58,102 nt of DNA from CAYPHA01 sp964410215 (GCA_964410215.1 CAYPHA010000025.1:1-58102); one strand, 5' to 3'; counted from the first letter of the stretch, positions 41,885-51,144 are shown. Numbers and translations: made by a program. Notes: generated from the sequence alone by a model not told the origin.

Positions 41885-42966
41885 GTCTCAAACCTGTTCC
41901 ACTTCTGATATTCCTGTTTATCTCAACGGCGAACACCACTTCCGGCGACAAGTTGTTCATCGAACATGCTGATCGTAATCTCGGACGGGAAGTAAAGGGC
42001 GAACAGTTGAGAATCCTGGAAGGCAACGTGCATATCCGCCAGGATACCCTGAATATGTATTGTGACAGGGCCGTATTCCATGAGGAAATGTCTAAACTCC
42101 AATTTACCGGGAATGTACTGATCGATAACGGTCACAGGCGGTTAACCGCTGAAAAAATCGATTATTATCCGGACCGTAGTCTGGCGGACTGCTTTGGCAA
42201 GGTCTCGATACGGGGGGAATCGGACTCACTTTTCTCTGACCGGTTTTCTTATGATTTTAAAATGGAAAGTGCCACTGCAAACGGCCACCTCTATATTACC
42301 GACTTTGGGAACAATGTGGAAATATGGGGCGATTCCGGTTCCTATAACGCGATTGCCCAACGTGCTGTCGTGTACTCCAATGCACGGCTTCTGCGGGTTG
42401 ATTCCGTCTCCCAGGACAGCTTCAATGTAACGGCATACCGACTGACCTATTATTCGGATACCCTGACCAGGGCCGTTGCCGTAGATAGCGTCGTCATAAT
42501 CCAGGGCAGTCTCAGAGCTAGCAGTGACTCCGCCGTTTATTTTCCCGATGACCAGGTGACTTACCTGCACGAAAATCCTTTTGTCTGGTACGAAAACAAT
42601 GAGCTGGAAGGGGAGATGATCGTTGCCATCTTCGATTCCATGAAACTGAGAGCTCTGGAAGTGACCGGTGACGCTGAGGCCCGCAGTGTGATCGACTCAT
42701 CAGACAGCAAAACAAATATCCTGCAGGGTAAATCGATAAAATTTGAAATAGAAAACAAAAAACCCAAACGTATAATTGCCCTGGAGAATGCAGTCAGTAT
42801 ATATTATCTTCAGAAAGACGGTGTTGATGAAGGTAATAATTTCGCCACATCGGATACGATATTCATCTATTTTAAAGAAGGTGAGCTGGACAGTATCGAT
42901 ATCATCGGTGGTTCGGAAGGAATTTTTTACCCGCCAAATTTTAAGGGAGAAAAAGCTTTTGAGTGA
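41881..42966 (+). CDS. lptA: OstA/LptA-like periplasmic protein
   Basis: The 361-residue exported protein (signal peptide about 1-21) consists of repeated short beta strands of the OstA/LptA fold, for example LEGNVHIRQDTLNMYCDRAV and FTGNVLIDNGHRRLTAEKID. E. coli LptA has about 185 residues, so this chain could hold two jellyroll units and span more of the periplasm by itself. The four-base overlap with lptC and eight-base overlap with lptB support an LPS-transport role. It could alternatively be a short LptD-like N-domain, but it lacks a barrel. Confidence 0.88.
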   Translation: MSLKPVPLLIFLFISTANTTSGDKLFIEHADRNLGREVKGEQLRILEGNVHIRQDTLNMYCDRAVFHEEMSKLQFTGNVLIDNGHRRLTAEKIDYYPDRSLADCFGKVSIRGESDSLFSDRFSYDFKMESATANGHLYITDFGNNVEIWGDSGSYNAIAQRAVVYSNARLLRVDSVSQDSFNVTAYRLTYYSDTLTRAVAVDSVVIIQGSLRASSDSAVYFPDDQVTYLHENPFVWYENNELEGEMIVAIFDSMKLRALEVTGDAEARSVIDSSDSKTNILQGKSIKFEIENKKPKRIIALENAVSIYYLQKDGVDEGNNFATSDTIFIYFKEGELDSIDIIGGSEGIFYPPNFKGEKAFE

Positions 42967-43708
42967 GGTCACGGAGCAGAAATCACTGTTAAAGGGTGTG
43001 GAACTCTTGAAAATATACAGTAAAAGGAGAGTTGTAAACAAAGTTTCCGTAAATGTCAAAGAGGGTGAAATTGTCGGACTCCTCGGACCAAACGGAGCCG
43101 GTAAAACAACCACATTCTACATGCTTACAGGAATGATACGTCCGAATCGCGGTCATATCTTTATCAATGAAAAAGACATCACCATGCTTCCCATGTATAA
43201 AAGGGCACGGTACGGGATCGCCTATCTGCCACAGGAAGCTTCCATATTCCGTAAATTGACGGTGGAAGAGAACCTCATCGCGATTATGCAAATGCTGGGT
43301 TACAGTACAAAGGAACAAAAGCACAGGCGTGACCGTTTTCTGGAAGAACTGAATATCACACATCTCGCAAAAAGCAAGGGATTTCAGCTTTCAGGAGGAG
43401 AACGGCGCCGCACGGAAATTGCCCGGACACTGGTCACAGATCCGAAATTTATCCTCCTGGATGAGCCGTTTGCAGGTGTTGATCCGATTGCCGTTGAGGA
43501 TATTCAGAACATTGTCTACGACCTGAAAAACAGAGGGATCGGTGTGCTGATTACGGATCATAATGTCCATGAAACGCTTTCCATCACTGACCGGGCATAC
43601 CTGATGTTTGAAGGAAAAATCCTCAAAGAGGGCAACGCTGAGTTCCTGTCCGAGGATGAAGAAGCCCGAACGCTGTATCTGGGTGAAAAATTTAAGCTGG
43701 ACCGTTGA
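42959..43708 (+). CDS. lptB: LPS export ABC transporter ATPase
   Basis: ATPase driving LPS extraction from the inner membrane. The 249 residues have Walker A GPNGAGKTT, Q-loop YLPQE, signature LSGGERRR, Walker B ILLDEPFAGVDP and switch His in ITDHN, all close to E. coli LptB. TTG 42959 is the chosen start: GGGAG (42945-42949) lies nine bases upstream and LptB homology begins just after. An upstream ATG in this frame (42776) would put 61 extra residues inside the lptA gene and is rejected. No rpoN follows. Confidence 0.95.
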   Translation: MSEVTEQKSLLKGVELLKIYSKRRVVNKVSVNVKEGEIVGLLGPNGAGKTTTFYMLTGMIRPNRGHIFINEKDITMLPMYKRARYGIAYLPQEASIFRKLTVEENLIAIMQMLGYSTKEQKHRRDRFLEELNITHLAKSKGFQLSGGERRRTEIARTLVTDPKFILLDEPFAGVDPIAVEDIQNIVYDLKNRGIGVLITDHNVHETLSITDRAYLMFEGKILKEGNAEFLSEDEEARTLYLGEKFKLDR

Positions 43709-43742
43709 AAACAAGCCGATATTCTTAAATTTCCCTTTGAAT

Positions 43743-43770
43743 TTGACACATCTAATATGTATCTTATACT
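43743..43770 (+). promoter_or_regulatory. Strong sigma-70-like promoter of the cell-wall salvage operon
   Basis: A perfect TTGACA (43743-43748) and TATACT (43765-43770) are 16 bases apart, the best promoter match in the window. Transcription would start near 43777, giving a leader of about 34 bases to the NamZ ATG. It separates the lpt operon from the next transcription unit. Confidence 0.65.
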
Positions 43771-43810
43771 ATAGTTAGTTCAGTTAGTGAATCAACTCAC
43801 GCGGTACCCC

Positions 43811-45091
43811 ATGAAGCATATCATTTCAATCAGCCTTATGTGTTTCCTTTTAATTTCCCTTGTCCAATCACAGGACAAGCCTCTTTCGTCAGATAATCAG
43901 GTGAAAGCAGAGCAAGATACGGTTTTACTTGGTGTGGAAAACCTGTTCAGAAACCATCTGGATCTGCTCAAAGGGAAAAAACTGGGTTTGCTTACCAATC
44001 CCAGCGGCGTTAACCGTCAACTGCAAAGCACGGCGGACCTGTTATTCCGACATCCGGACCTGAACCTTACAACCCTTTTCGGCCCGGAACACGGTATAAG
44101 GGGAGCCATTCACGCCGGGGAAAAAATTGATTCCGAAAAAGATCCGAAAACCGGTCTGCCCGTTTACAGCCTTTATGGCAAAACGAGAAGGCCGACAGAA
44201 GAGATGCTGCGCAATGTGGATGTGATCCTTGTCGATATCCAGGATATCGGCGCGCGTTCCTATACGTATATCTATACGATGGCCATGGTAATGGAGTCGG
44301 CAGCTCTGCATAACAAGGAAGTCGTCATCCTGGACCGTCCGAATCCAATGGGCGGTCTCCGTGTTGAAGGCAATATTGTTCACGACGGTTATTTCTCGTT
44401 TGTAGGGCTTTATCCCCTGGCTTATCGCCATGGTCTGACCATTGGTGAACTGGCGAAACTGTTTAACAGTGAATTTGACATTAACTGCACACTTACCGTT
44501 ATTCCCATGCTGAACTGGAAACGGGATATGTACTGGTCTGACACCGGTTTACTCTGGGTGCCGACCTCGCCTCATATTCCACACTGGAAAAGTGTTCTCT
44601 TTTACGTTGCAACGGGTACATTCGGCGAGTTGCATACGCTTTCCGAAGGGGTGGGCTACACGTCGCCTTTCGAGATGGCAGCGGCACCATGGATTGAAGC
44701 AGATACCTTTGCGGATTCACTGAACGCGTTGAAACTGCCCGGTGTGATTTTCCGTCCGATTCACTTCAGACCCTATTACTTGCGGGATAAGGGAAAAGTC
44801 TGTCAGGGGGTTCAGCTACATCTTACCGATGTGCGCGCCTTTCAGCCTTTCATTACCGGTTTACACATTATGAAAACCGCCATGACCCTCTATCCCGGGC
44901 AGGATTTGTTTAAAAATAGGAACCGCCTGGGCATGTTCAATAAGGTGATGGGAAGTGATCAGATCATGGAAGGACTTAAAGCAGGGAAGTCGGTCACGCA
45001 GCTTGAACAGGAATGGCAGGAAGAATTAACTGATTTTTTAAAAATAAGAGAAAAGTATCTGATCTATCAGAGGGAGAAGACTCATGACTGA
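43811..45091 (+). CDS. namZ: Exo-beta-N-acetylmuramidase NamZ-like (DUF1343)
   Basis: NamZ enzymes release MurNAc from the ends of peptidoglycan chains. The 426-residue protein has a signal peptide (MKHIISISLMCFLLISLVQS) and DUF1343 landmarks: GLLTNPSGV, LFGPEHGIRG, YSLYGKTRRPT, VDIQDIGARSYTYI and LDRPNPMGG. It should act in the periplasm. ATG 43811 is preferred over GTG 43787 since the signal peptide starts there and the GTG would lie almost at the transcript end. It overlaps the glycosyltransferase gene by eight bases and heads an operon with sugar kinase, SpoIID-like and AmpG-like genes. Confidence 0.9.
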   Translation: MKHIISISLMCFLLISLVQSQDKPLSSDNQVKAEQDTVLLGVENLFRNHLDLLKGKKLGLLTNPSGVNRQLQSTADLLFRHPDLNLTTLFGPEHGIRGAIHAGEKIDSEKDPKTGLPVYSLYGKTRRPTEEMLRNVDVILVDIQDIGARSYTYIYTMAMVMESAALHNKEVVILDRPNPMGGLRVEGNIVHDGYFSFVGLYPLAYRHGLTIGELAKLFNSEFDINCTLTVIPMLNWKRDMYWSDTGLLWVPTSPHIPHWKSVLFYVATGTFGELHTLSEGVGYTSPFEMAAAPWIEADTFADSLNALKLPGVIFRPIHFRPYYLRDKGKVCQGVQLHLTDVRAFQPFITGLHIMKTAMTLYPGQDLFKNRNRLGMFNKVMGSDQIMEGLKAGKSVTQLEQEWQEELTDFLKIREKYLIYQREKTHD

Positions 45092-46649
45092 TGCATTGGT
45101 CACTATTGTTTTACATTATTCCGGTAAGACGAATACAGATGATACAACCTACCTGAAAACCGTTCAATCAATTTTTAATCAAACCCATAAACATCTTGAA
45201 GTTATTATACTCCATGACGGTATCGATGCAGAACTGCTTGAACGTATCGAATCGGGTAACACGGAATCGGCACCTGTTCATTTTCTGGAAAAGCCCGGTG
45301 AAACACCTGGGGCTCAACTTAACAGGGCGTTCGAAAAGGCAGGGGGATCCTTTATTTTATATATAGATAATCTACTTGCGCCGGTCTTTCTGAAACGCGG
45401 AGCTATCGATCTTTTCCTGCTGGCTGCCGTTAAGTCGGGCGATTCCGGTCTGGTATACGCTGATTATGAGCTTGAGGAAGAGACGGTCAGGGAAATGCAC
45501 CTGTTAAAGCATCATGTCGGTCGTGTAAGGGACAATCAGGACTATGGCAAGGTGTTTTTTATAAAGAAAGAAGCGCTTGAAGATATCGGTTTCGCGGATG
45601 AAAAACTGTTCAGCAATACGCTTTATGACCTGCGGTTGAAAATCTCGGAACACTATGAACTGGTACATGTGGCAAACCGCTACGCGGGATCGCTGTATCG
45701 TGTTTCAGCCAGCGGAAAAGGTCATAATGTTTTCGATTATCTGCTGGCAAGCAAGGACAGCCAACTCGAGGCTGAAAAGGTCCTGTCAGAGCACCTCAAA
45801 CGCATCAATGCCTATCTTGCACCCGGTGCCCTTTACACTGAACGTCCGGAAGCGCCTTCATCGGCCAGACTGAAAGCATCGGTTATCATTCCCGTCAATA
45901 ACCGCCCTGAATTTATCGGGGTTGCCATTGAAAGCGTGCAGGCCCAGACGATTCGGGAAGTGGAAGTGGTCATCGTCGTTAACGGCGGCCCTGATGATCC
46001 AACGGTTAAGGAAGTGAAACGCTATATGCCGGGTGGCGACAAGTATGATTCTTCGAAACCGCAGGTGCAGCTTCTCGTCTATGACATTAATAATCTGGGT
46101 CTGTGCCTTAATATGGGCGCGCAGGCGGCGGAAGGCGCGTATTACGTGCAACTTGATTCGGATGACCGTCTTAAACCGGATGCCGTGGAAAAAATCCTGG
46201 CGGTTTATGAAGAGGATCCCAAAATCGGCATGGTTATCGGTTCTTATGAAGTATGGGAACAGACCGATAATGGTCAGCTGAAGCGAATGGAAAATCTCCC
46301 GGTTGTTACACATGATGAATGGACAGAAGAAAACGGCAGAAATAACCTGCTGCGTATTAATGGTGCCGGCGCTCCCAGATCCATCCCGATTCAAATAATC
46401 CGTGATATGATGTTCAGTGTAAATGAAGAACCGTATGCGCGTAATTACGGCGAAGATTATGATATGGTATTACGCATAGGTGAAAAGTACCGGATCGGAC
46501 GTGTCTGGGATGCCATCTACGAGGTTATTCGTCATTCCGGTGGCACAGACCACAGTATAGATCAGATTACCATCGACAGAAATGATGAGGCAAAAGACCA
46601 CATGCGCAGAGAAGCAATCTCACGAAGAATGCACGCAACGCGCGCCTGA
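45084..46649 (+). CDS. Tandem family-2 glycosyltransferase
   Basis: A 521-residue cytoplasmic protein with two GT-A folds. The second (about 264-480) is a typical GT2 domain: ASVIIPVNNRPEFIGVAIESVQAQT, the metal/UDP motif DSDD (358-361) and a later NYGEDYDMVLR. The first (about 1-215) has the fold start VTIVLHYSGKT and QSIFNQTHKHLEV, but a degenerate YIDN (93-96) at the DxD position, and may be inactive. No membrane helix is present. Placed inside a putative cell-wall salvage operon, a transferase is unexpected; it might rebuild or modify a sugar. Donor and acceptor are unknown. Confidence 0.9.
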   Translation: MTDALVTIVLHYSGKTNTDDTTYLKTVQSIFNQTHKHLEVIILHDGIDAELLERIESGNTESAPVHFLEKPGETPGAQLNRAFEKAGGSFILYIDNLLAPVFLKRGAIDLFLLAAVKSGDSGLVYADYELEEETVREMHLLKHHVGRVRDNQDYGKVFFIKKEALEDIGFADEKLFSNTLYDLRLKISEHYELVHVANRYAGSLYRVSASGKGHNVFDYLLASKDSQLEAEKVLSEHLKRINAYLAPGALYTERPEAPSSARLKASVIIPVNNRPEFIGVAIESVQAQTIREVEVVIVVNGGPDDPTVKEVKRYMPGGDKYDSSKPQVQLLVYDINNLGLCLNMGAQAAEGAYYVQLDSDDRLKPDAVEKILAVYEEDPKIGMVIGSYEVWEQTDNGQLKRMENLPVVTHDEWTEENGRNNLLRINGAGAPRSIPIQIIRDMMFSVNEEPYARNYGEDYDMVLRIGEKYRIGRVWDAIYEVIRHSGGTDHSIDQITIDRNDEAKDHMRREAISRRMHATRA

Positions 46650-46692
46650 TTGGTTGCCTCTGTTACTTACTACACTAAATGCAGGATGAATT

Positions 46693-47886
46693 ATGGGACA
46701 AGATTATCTGCTTATCGGTATGGATGGCGGTGCCACCAAGATCAGTGGTTGGGAAATCCGGCGTACTGATTCGGGCAACCTTTTCAGACTGGGGACATTC
46801 CATTCGGAAAAGTCGTATTCCGAAATACCGGGTTTTATCCCTGATTTCAAGCCAATTCTTATTACAAAGCAACTGGAAGAACGGGATCAGGGAGCTATAA
46901 AACCGACGGATGATGAACGTCAGCAGGAGGCGGTTTATGTGGAAGCCTGCGCTGCCGTCATCGAGGAAATCGCACATAAAAGTAATTGTGATTCTGTTCT
47001 CGCAGGTATCGGGATGCCGGGATTGAAGACCGAGAATAGACGTGGTATCGCTGTGGTTGCAAACGGACCACGGATGATTCAATATTCCGATTTACTGGAA
47101 GAGCGTTTGCGTGCCGCACATATAACCTTAAAAAAACCGGTTCAACACCTTGGCAGTGATGCTGATTATTGTGGTATCGGCGAAAATTATGCACAGGACG
47201 GCCTGTTCAGGGATATTGAGAACGGTTATTATCTCGGAGGAGGTACGGGTGTTGCGGACGCCATGAAGCTGAACGACAGGCTATTGCCGTTTGATCAGGC
47301 CAAAGAATGGATAGCCAAAAGCTGGGAAATGAAAAATGATGATGGTATATCACTGGAACGTTTCGCTTCCGCGGGTGGTATTCAGAGCATTTATTCGGAA
47401 ATTTCGGGTATTCCGGTCTCACTGTTGAATCAGGAAGGAATATACCCGTTACAGATGGCAGACCGGGCCGCTGCCGGTGAAATGTCTGCCATCCAGACAT
47501 TCGAACGCGTTGCCGAAAACCTGGCTCTTCTTTTTCTGGAACGCGTGACCACCCTCTATACCGGCTGGCAGAATATATTCTCATTTGTCAATGCGGGCAA
47601 ACCAGCCTTATCTCCAAAGCATCCCTATAATGGTTCACGATTTGAACGTATTCTCGTCGGCCAGCGTCTCGGGGAACTCTTTGACTCGGAAAACGGCTGC
47701 ACTTTTCTTAAGAACCCTGCCCTGGATCGTTTCAGGGCGATGCTGGAAGAACAGAGAGATCTTCCGCAGGAAATAAAAGACCATTATTCGGACACCGGTA
47801 CCGTTTTTCGTACATCGCAGCTTCGCGAAGCCCCGGCTATCGGAGCAGGTATCGATGCATTTTTATCACTAAAAACGGAACCGTAA
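46693..47886 (+). CDS. ASKHA-superfamily sugar kinase (BadF/ROK-like)
   Basis: A 397-residue soluble protein with phosphate-1 motif GMDGGATKISGWE near the start, adenosine-type GGGTGVADAM (about 178-187) and GIGMPGL and SDADYCGIGE segments as in ROK/BadF sugar kinases. Within an operon with NamZ and an AmpG-like permease, the likely substrate is an amino sugar from peptidoglycan, such as MurNAc (MurK-like) or GlcNAc. MurK enzymes belong to this superfamily. An AGGA lies before ATG 46693. The kinase fold is clear; the substrate is inference. Confidence 0.85.
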   Translation: MGQDYLLIGMDGGATKISGWEIRRTDSGNLFRLGTFHSEKSYSEIPGFIPDFKPILITKQLEERDQGAIKPTDDERQQEAVYVEACAAVIEEIAHKSNCDSVLAGIGMPGLKTENRRGIAVVANGPRMIQYSDLLEERLRAAHITLKKPVQHLGSDADYCGIGENYAQDGLFRDIENGYYLGGGTGVADAMKLNDRLLPFDQAKEWIAKSWEMKNDDGISLERFASAGGIQSIYSEISGIPVSLLNQEGIYPLQMADRAAAGEMSAIQTFERVAENLALLFLERVTTLYTGWQNIFSFVNAGKPALSPKHPYNGSRFERILVGQRLGELFDSENGCTFLKNPALDRFRAMLEEQRDLPQEIKDHYSDTGTVFRTSQLREAPAIGAGIDAFLSLKTEP

Positions 47887-47890
47887 CCTC

Positions 47891-49234
47891 ATGCTTATAC
47901 CGGATTCAATTCCTGACCGCGAACCGGATATCGCCGTTGGTATCATTCTTCCCGAAGATCAATGCAATACCATAACGGTGCATATCCCGGAAATACTATC
48001 ATATAAAGTGGTTTTCAACAACCGTGAGATTGCTCCTGAAGGGGGAGAGAAGATCGCGTTTTCGGTTTCGGGCAGTGGAGCGGAGCTGAAAATAAATGGG
48101 CAATCACACACTGCAGAGGCATTTACCATCGCTTGTGAAACATCCGAAAAGGCCCTTAAACCGGCACAGGGTGTCGCCGTTGACAATGTCATAGCCGGAA
48201 GGGGATTCCACTGGAAAAAATACATCACTGTTATACTTCCCGGTTCTATCGAGATTCGAAAATACCACGACCATTTAATCCTCATCAATACCCTTCCGCT
48301 GGAACATTATGTCATGTGTGTAGCGACATCTGAAATGGGTGCAGATTGTCCGGCAGCACTCATCGAATCCCAGACGGTTGCCGCCCGGTCCTGGCTGCTG
48401 GCCAATGTTGAACAAAAACACCGTCACCTGGGTATGGATGTCTGTAACGATGATTGCTGCCAGCGATACCAGGGTTCAACGCATCTATCCGAACATTCCG
48501 TTCGCGGCGCGCTGAATACGTCTGGAAAGGTTCTGATGTATGAAAACAGGATCTGTGACGCCCGTTATTCCAAGAGCTGTGGTGGTATGATGGAGCGATT
48601 TGAGACGATTTGGGACGGGGAGGCGCATCCTTACCTCCAATCCGTTCCGGATGCAGAAAAAACGCTTCCGGAATTATCCGGTCCGCTCCATGAGGAAATT
48701 CATTTTCAAAACTGGATCCATTCGCATCCGCATACGTTTTGCAGCAGTAAATCCGTTGCAGAAAAGGAACTGGTACGGTACCTGGGAACGGTTGATGAAG
48801 AAGGACACTATTTTCGCTGGGAAGTGGATATCACGCAGGATGATCTTGTTAACCAACTCCGGGCTTCCTGTATCCCTGAAGTCGCAGCTATCCTGGACAT
48901 GATTCCGCTACACAGGGGAGGTTCCGGCCGGTTAAATGCACTCCATGTGATCTACCTTGATAAAAACGGACAACGTTTAACCTACACGATAGACAGTGAA
49001 TTTGAAATCAGACGATCGCTGCATGCCAGGTTTCTTTTCAGCAGTGCCTTCCTGGTTGAAAAAGGCCTTTGTGTTAATGATATCCCCGGGCATTTCACAC
49101 TGCGCGGAGCCGGTTGGGGACATGGTGTCGGACTGTGTCAGATTGGTGCACTGGGGATGTCGCTGCAGAACTACAGCACCGGGCAGATCCTCAGCCATTA
49201 TTATCCGGGCAGTGACCTGGTTGAAATATACTGA
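47891..49234 (+). CDS. SpoIID/LytB-domain protein without signal peptide
   Basis: A 447-residue protein whose central part (about 105-320) matches SpoIID: PLEHYVMCVATSEM with Glu148 at the catalytic position of the lytic transglycosylase, ESQTVAARSW, and the late GAGWGHGVGLCQIGA motif (about 411-425). SpoIID cuts glycan strands free of stem peptides; LytB relatives enhance amidases. The N-terminus (MLIPDSIPDREPDIAV) has no signal or membrane helix. The chain has many Cys, including CNDDCC near 189-194, so it may be cytoplasmic and act on imported fragments. It starts four bases after the kinase stop. Confidence 0.9.
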   Translation: MLIPDSIPDREPDIAVGIILPEDQCNTITVHIPEILSYKVVFNNREIAPEGGEKIAFSVSGSGAELKINGQSHTAEAFTIACETSEKALKPAQGVAVDNVIAGRGFHWKKYITVILPGSIEIRKYHDHLILINTLPLEHYVMCVATSEMGADCPAALIESQTVAARSWLLANVEQKHRHLGMDVCNDDCCQRYQGSTHLSEHSVRGALNTSGKVLMYENRICDARYSKSCGGMMERFETIWDGEAHPYLQSVPDAEKTLPELSGPLHEEIHFQNWIHSHPHTFCSSKSVAEKELVRYLGTVDEEGHYFRWEVDITQDDLVNQLRASCIPEVAAILDMIPLHRGGSGRLNALHVIYLDKNGQRLTYTIDSEFEIRRSLHARFLFSSAFLVEKGLCVNDIPGHFTLRGAGWGHGVGLCQIGALGMSLQNYSTGQILSHYYPGSDLVEIY

Positions 49235-49263
49235 ACGACACATACTTTCGAACGGGAGTATCT

Positions 49264-51144
49264 ATGAGTGACAAAAAACGATCACCCTGGTACTGGATTC
49301 CAACACTCTATTATGCGGAAGGTATCCCTTATATCATCGTTATGACGGTCTCTGTGATCTTCTACAAACGGATGGGGATATCCAATACGGAAATTGCTTT
49401 TTATACGAGCTGGCTTTATCTGCCCTGGGTGATTAAGCCATTCTGGAGCCCCCTTGTCGATATTGTGAAGACCAAACGGTTCTGGATAGTAACCATGCAG
49501 CTCCTTCTGGGAGCCGGTTTAGGCGGTGTTGCACTTACCATTCCTCTGCCTGCTTTTTTTCAATTAACACTCGCTTTTTTCTGGCTTCTGGCTTTCAGTT
49601 CCGCAACCCATGATATTGCCGTTGACGGGTTTTACATGCTGGGACTCACACAACACGAACAGGCCTGGTATGTCGGTGTCAGAAGCACATTTTACCGTTT
49701 TGCCATGATTACCGGTCAGGGGTTATTGATTATACTGGCAGGTTTTATCGAAAGTCACAGCGGTCTTGACAATATCGAAGTAGAGATTTCTGCGGATACC
49801 CGTTATGAGAAGGTGGTATATGCGCATCCGGACTCCCTTGAGCTGACCTTTGATGATACCGGGGTGCGTATCATGACGATCCCGGAGAAACTGGAAATAC
49901 CCATTGTTCCGGTACCCGGAGATGAAATTGATTCGGTAAGAAATTTCATCGTTGAATGGAATACCATGCATGGCCATGCACTTGATCAAACCGGGCCTGA
50001 AAAAATCACCGATCCAGCAAAGGTTTCCTGGTGGCAGCACCATATATCTGATCCTTTAAAGAATTTTCTTAGCCGTAATTTTGCCGAAAAGAAAAAGTCG
50101 GAAACCGCACTTCAGTCCGGCAATTATGGCATTTTTTACGTGTATTTGTCTAAAGAACCGGAAAGTGAAGAGGATATTGTCATAAATTTCGGACATGAGT
50201 CCGGCGACAAGAGCATTCTGTTATCGGAGGTTCAGGGTGCGGGCAGCCGGATTGTTTTCAACCGGGATAACTGGAACATACCGGCTATGGCCCTCATTCA
50301 GATTGATCCGAAGCTCGATACACGTTCCGAAGCCGCTTTTCTGGCACAGTCAGGCAATATTCCGCTGGCCTGGTCTCTGACTTTCTTTTTCCTGTCAGGA
50401 CTCTTTATCCTTTTCTTCATCTATCATAAGTTTATCCTTCCATATCCCAAATCTGACAGGCCGGGAGCACGGGAACGGACTGAAAATTTTATGAAAGAAT
50501 TTATCCGGACGTTTGTGCTGTTCTTCAAGAAGGACCGGATCATGGCGATTCTCGGTTTCCTGCTGCTGTTCCGTTTTGCAGAAGCCCAGATTGTAAAACT
50601 GGCATCACCTTTTCTTCTCGATGCAAAGGAGCTGAACGGCCTCGGTCTTACAACCGGTGAAGTCGGTTTTGTCTATGGAACGGTAGGATTGATTATGCTA
50701 ACTATTGGAGGCCTTTTAGGCGGATTCCTGGCTGCCAAACATGGGCTTAAGTTCTGGATATGGCCGATGGCTATCGCGATTAATCTGCCGGATGTCGTCT
50801 ATATTTACCTTTCGTATGCCCTTCCCGACAGCATGTTTATTATTAATTTATGTGTCGGGATTGAACAATTTGGTTATGGTTTCGGTTTTACAGCCTATAT
50901 GCTCTATATGATCTATGCGTCCCAGGGTGAGCACGAAACGGCCCATTTTGCAATTACAACGGGTTTTATGGCGCTTGGCATGATGATACCCGGTATGTTC
51001 AGCGGATGGCTGCAGGAAATTATCGGTTATAAGAACTTCTTTATCTGGGTCGTAATCGCAACGATACCAAGTTTCCTGGTGCTCCTCGCAATACCACTTG
51101 ATAAAAATTTTGGAAAGAAAACGGAGGAAAGCGCGACCGGTTAA
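49264..51144 (+). CDS. AmpG-like muropeptide permease with large soluble insert
   Basis: A 626-residue MFS transporter. The N-terminal half (YYAEGIPYIIVMTVSVIFYKRMG, then FSSATHDIAVDGFYM) matches AmpG, which imports GlcNAc-anhydroMurNAc-peptides. After the fifth helix comes a soluble beta-rich domain of about 200 residues (about 163-366); helices resume at GNIPLAWSLTFFFLSG. In normal MFS topology this loop faces the periplasm, so the insert could bind substrate. AmpG itself has about 490 residues and 14 helices. It is the last gene of the salvage operon and overlaps the miaA 3' end by four bases on the opposite strand. Confidence 0.87.
   Translation: MSDKKRSPWYWIPTLYYAEGIPYIIVMTVSVIFYKRMGISNTEIAFYTSWLYLPWVIKPFWSPLVDIVKTKRFWIVTMQLLLGAGLGGVALTIPLPAFFQLTLAFFWLLAFSSATHDIAVDGFYMLGLTQHEQAWYVGVRSTFYRFAMITGQGLLIILAGFIESHSGLDNIEVEISADTRYEKVVYAHPDSLELTFDDTGVRIMTIPEKLEIPIVPVPGDEIDSVRNFIVEWNTMHGHALDQTGPEKITDPAKVSWWQHHISDPLKNFLSRNFAEKKKSETALQSGNYGIFYVYLSKEPESEEDIVINFGHESGDKSILLSEVQGAGSRIVFNRDNWNIPAMALIQIDPKLDTRSEAAFLAQSGNIPLAWSLTFFFLSGLFILFFIYHKFILPYPKSDRPGARERTENFMKEFIRTFVLFFKKDRIMAILGFLLLFRFAEAQIVKLASPFLLDAKELNGLGLTTGEVGFVYGTVGLIMLTIGGLLGGFLAAKHGLKFWIWPMAIAINLPDVVYIYLSYALPDSMFIINLCVGIEQFGYGFGFTAYMLYMIYASQGEHETAHFAITTGFMALGMMIPGMFSGWLQEIIGYKNFFIWVVIATIPSFLVLLAIPLDKNFGKKTEESATG

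Noticed and set aside
42776..42958. Extended N-terminus for LptB from an upstream ATG
   Set aside because: It would lie inside lptA and adds 61 residues without similarity to LptB. A TTG with a good ribosome site fits the family start.
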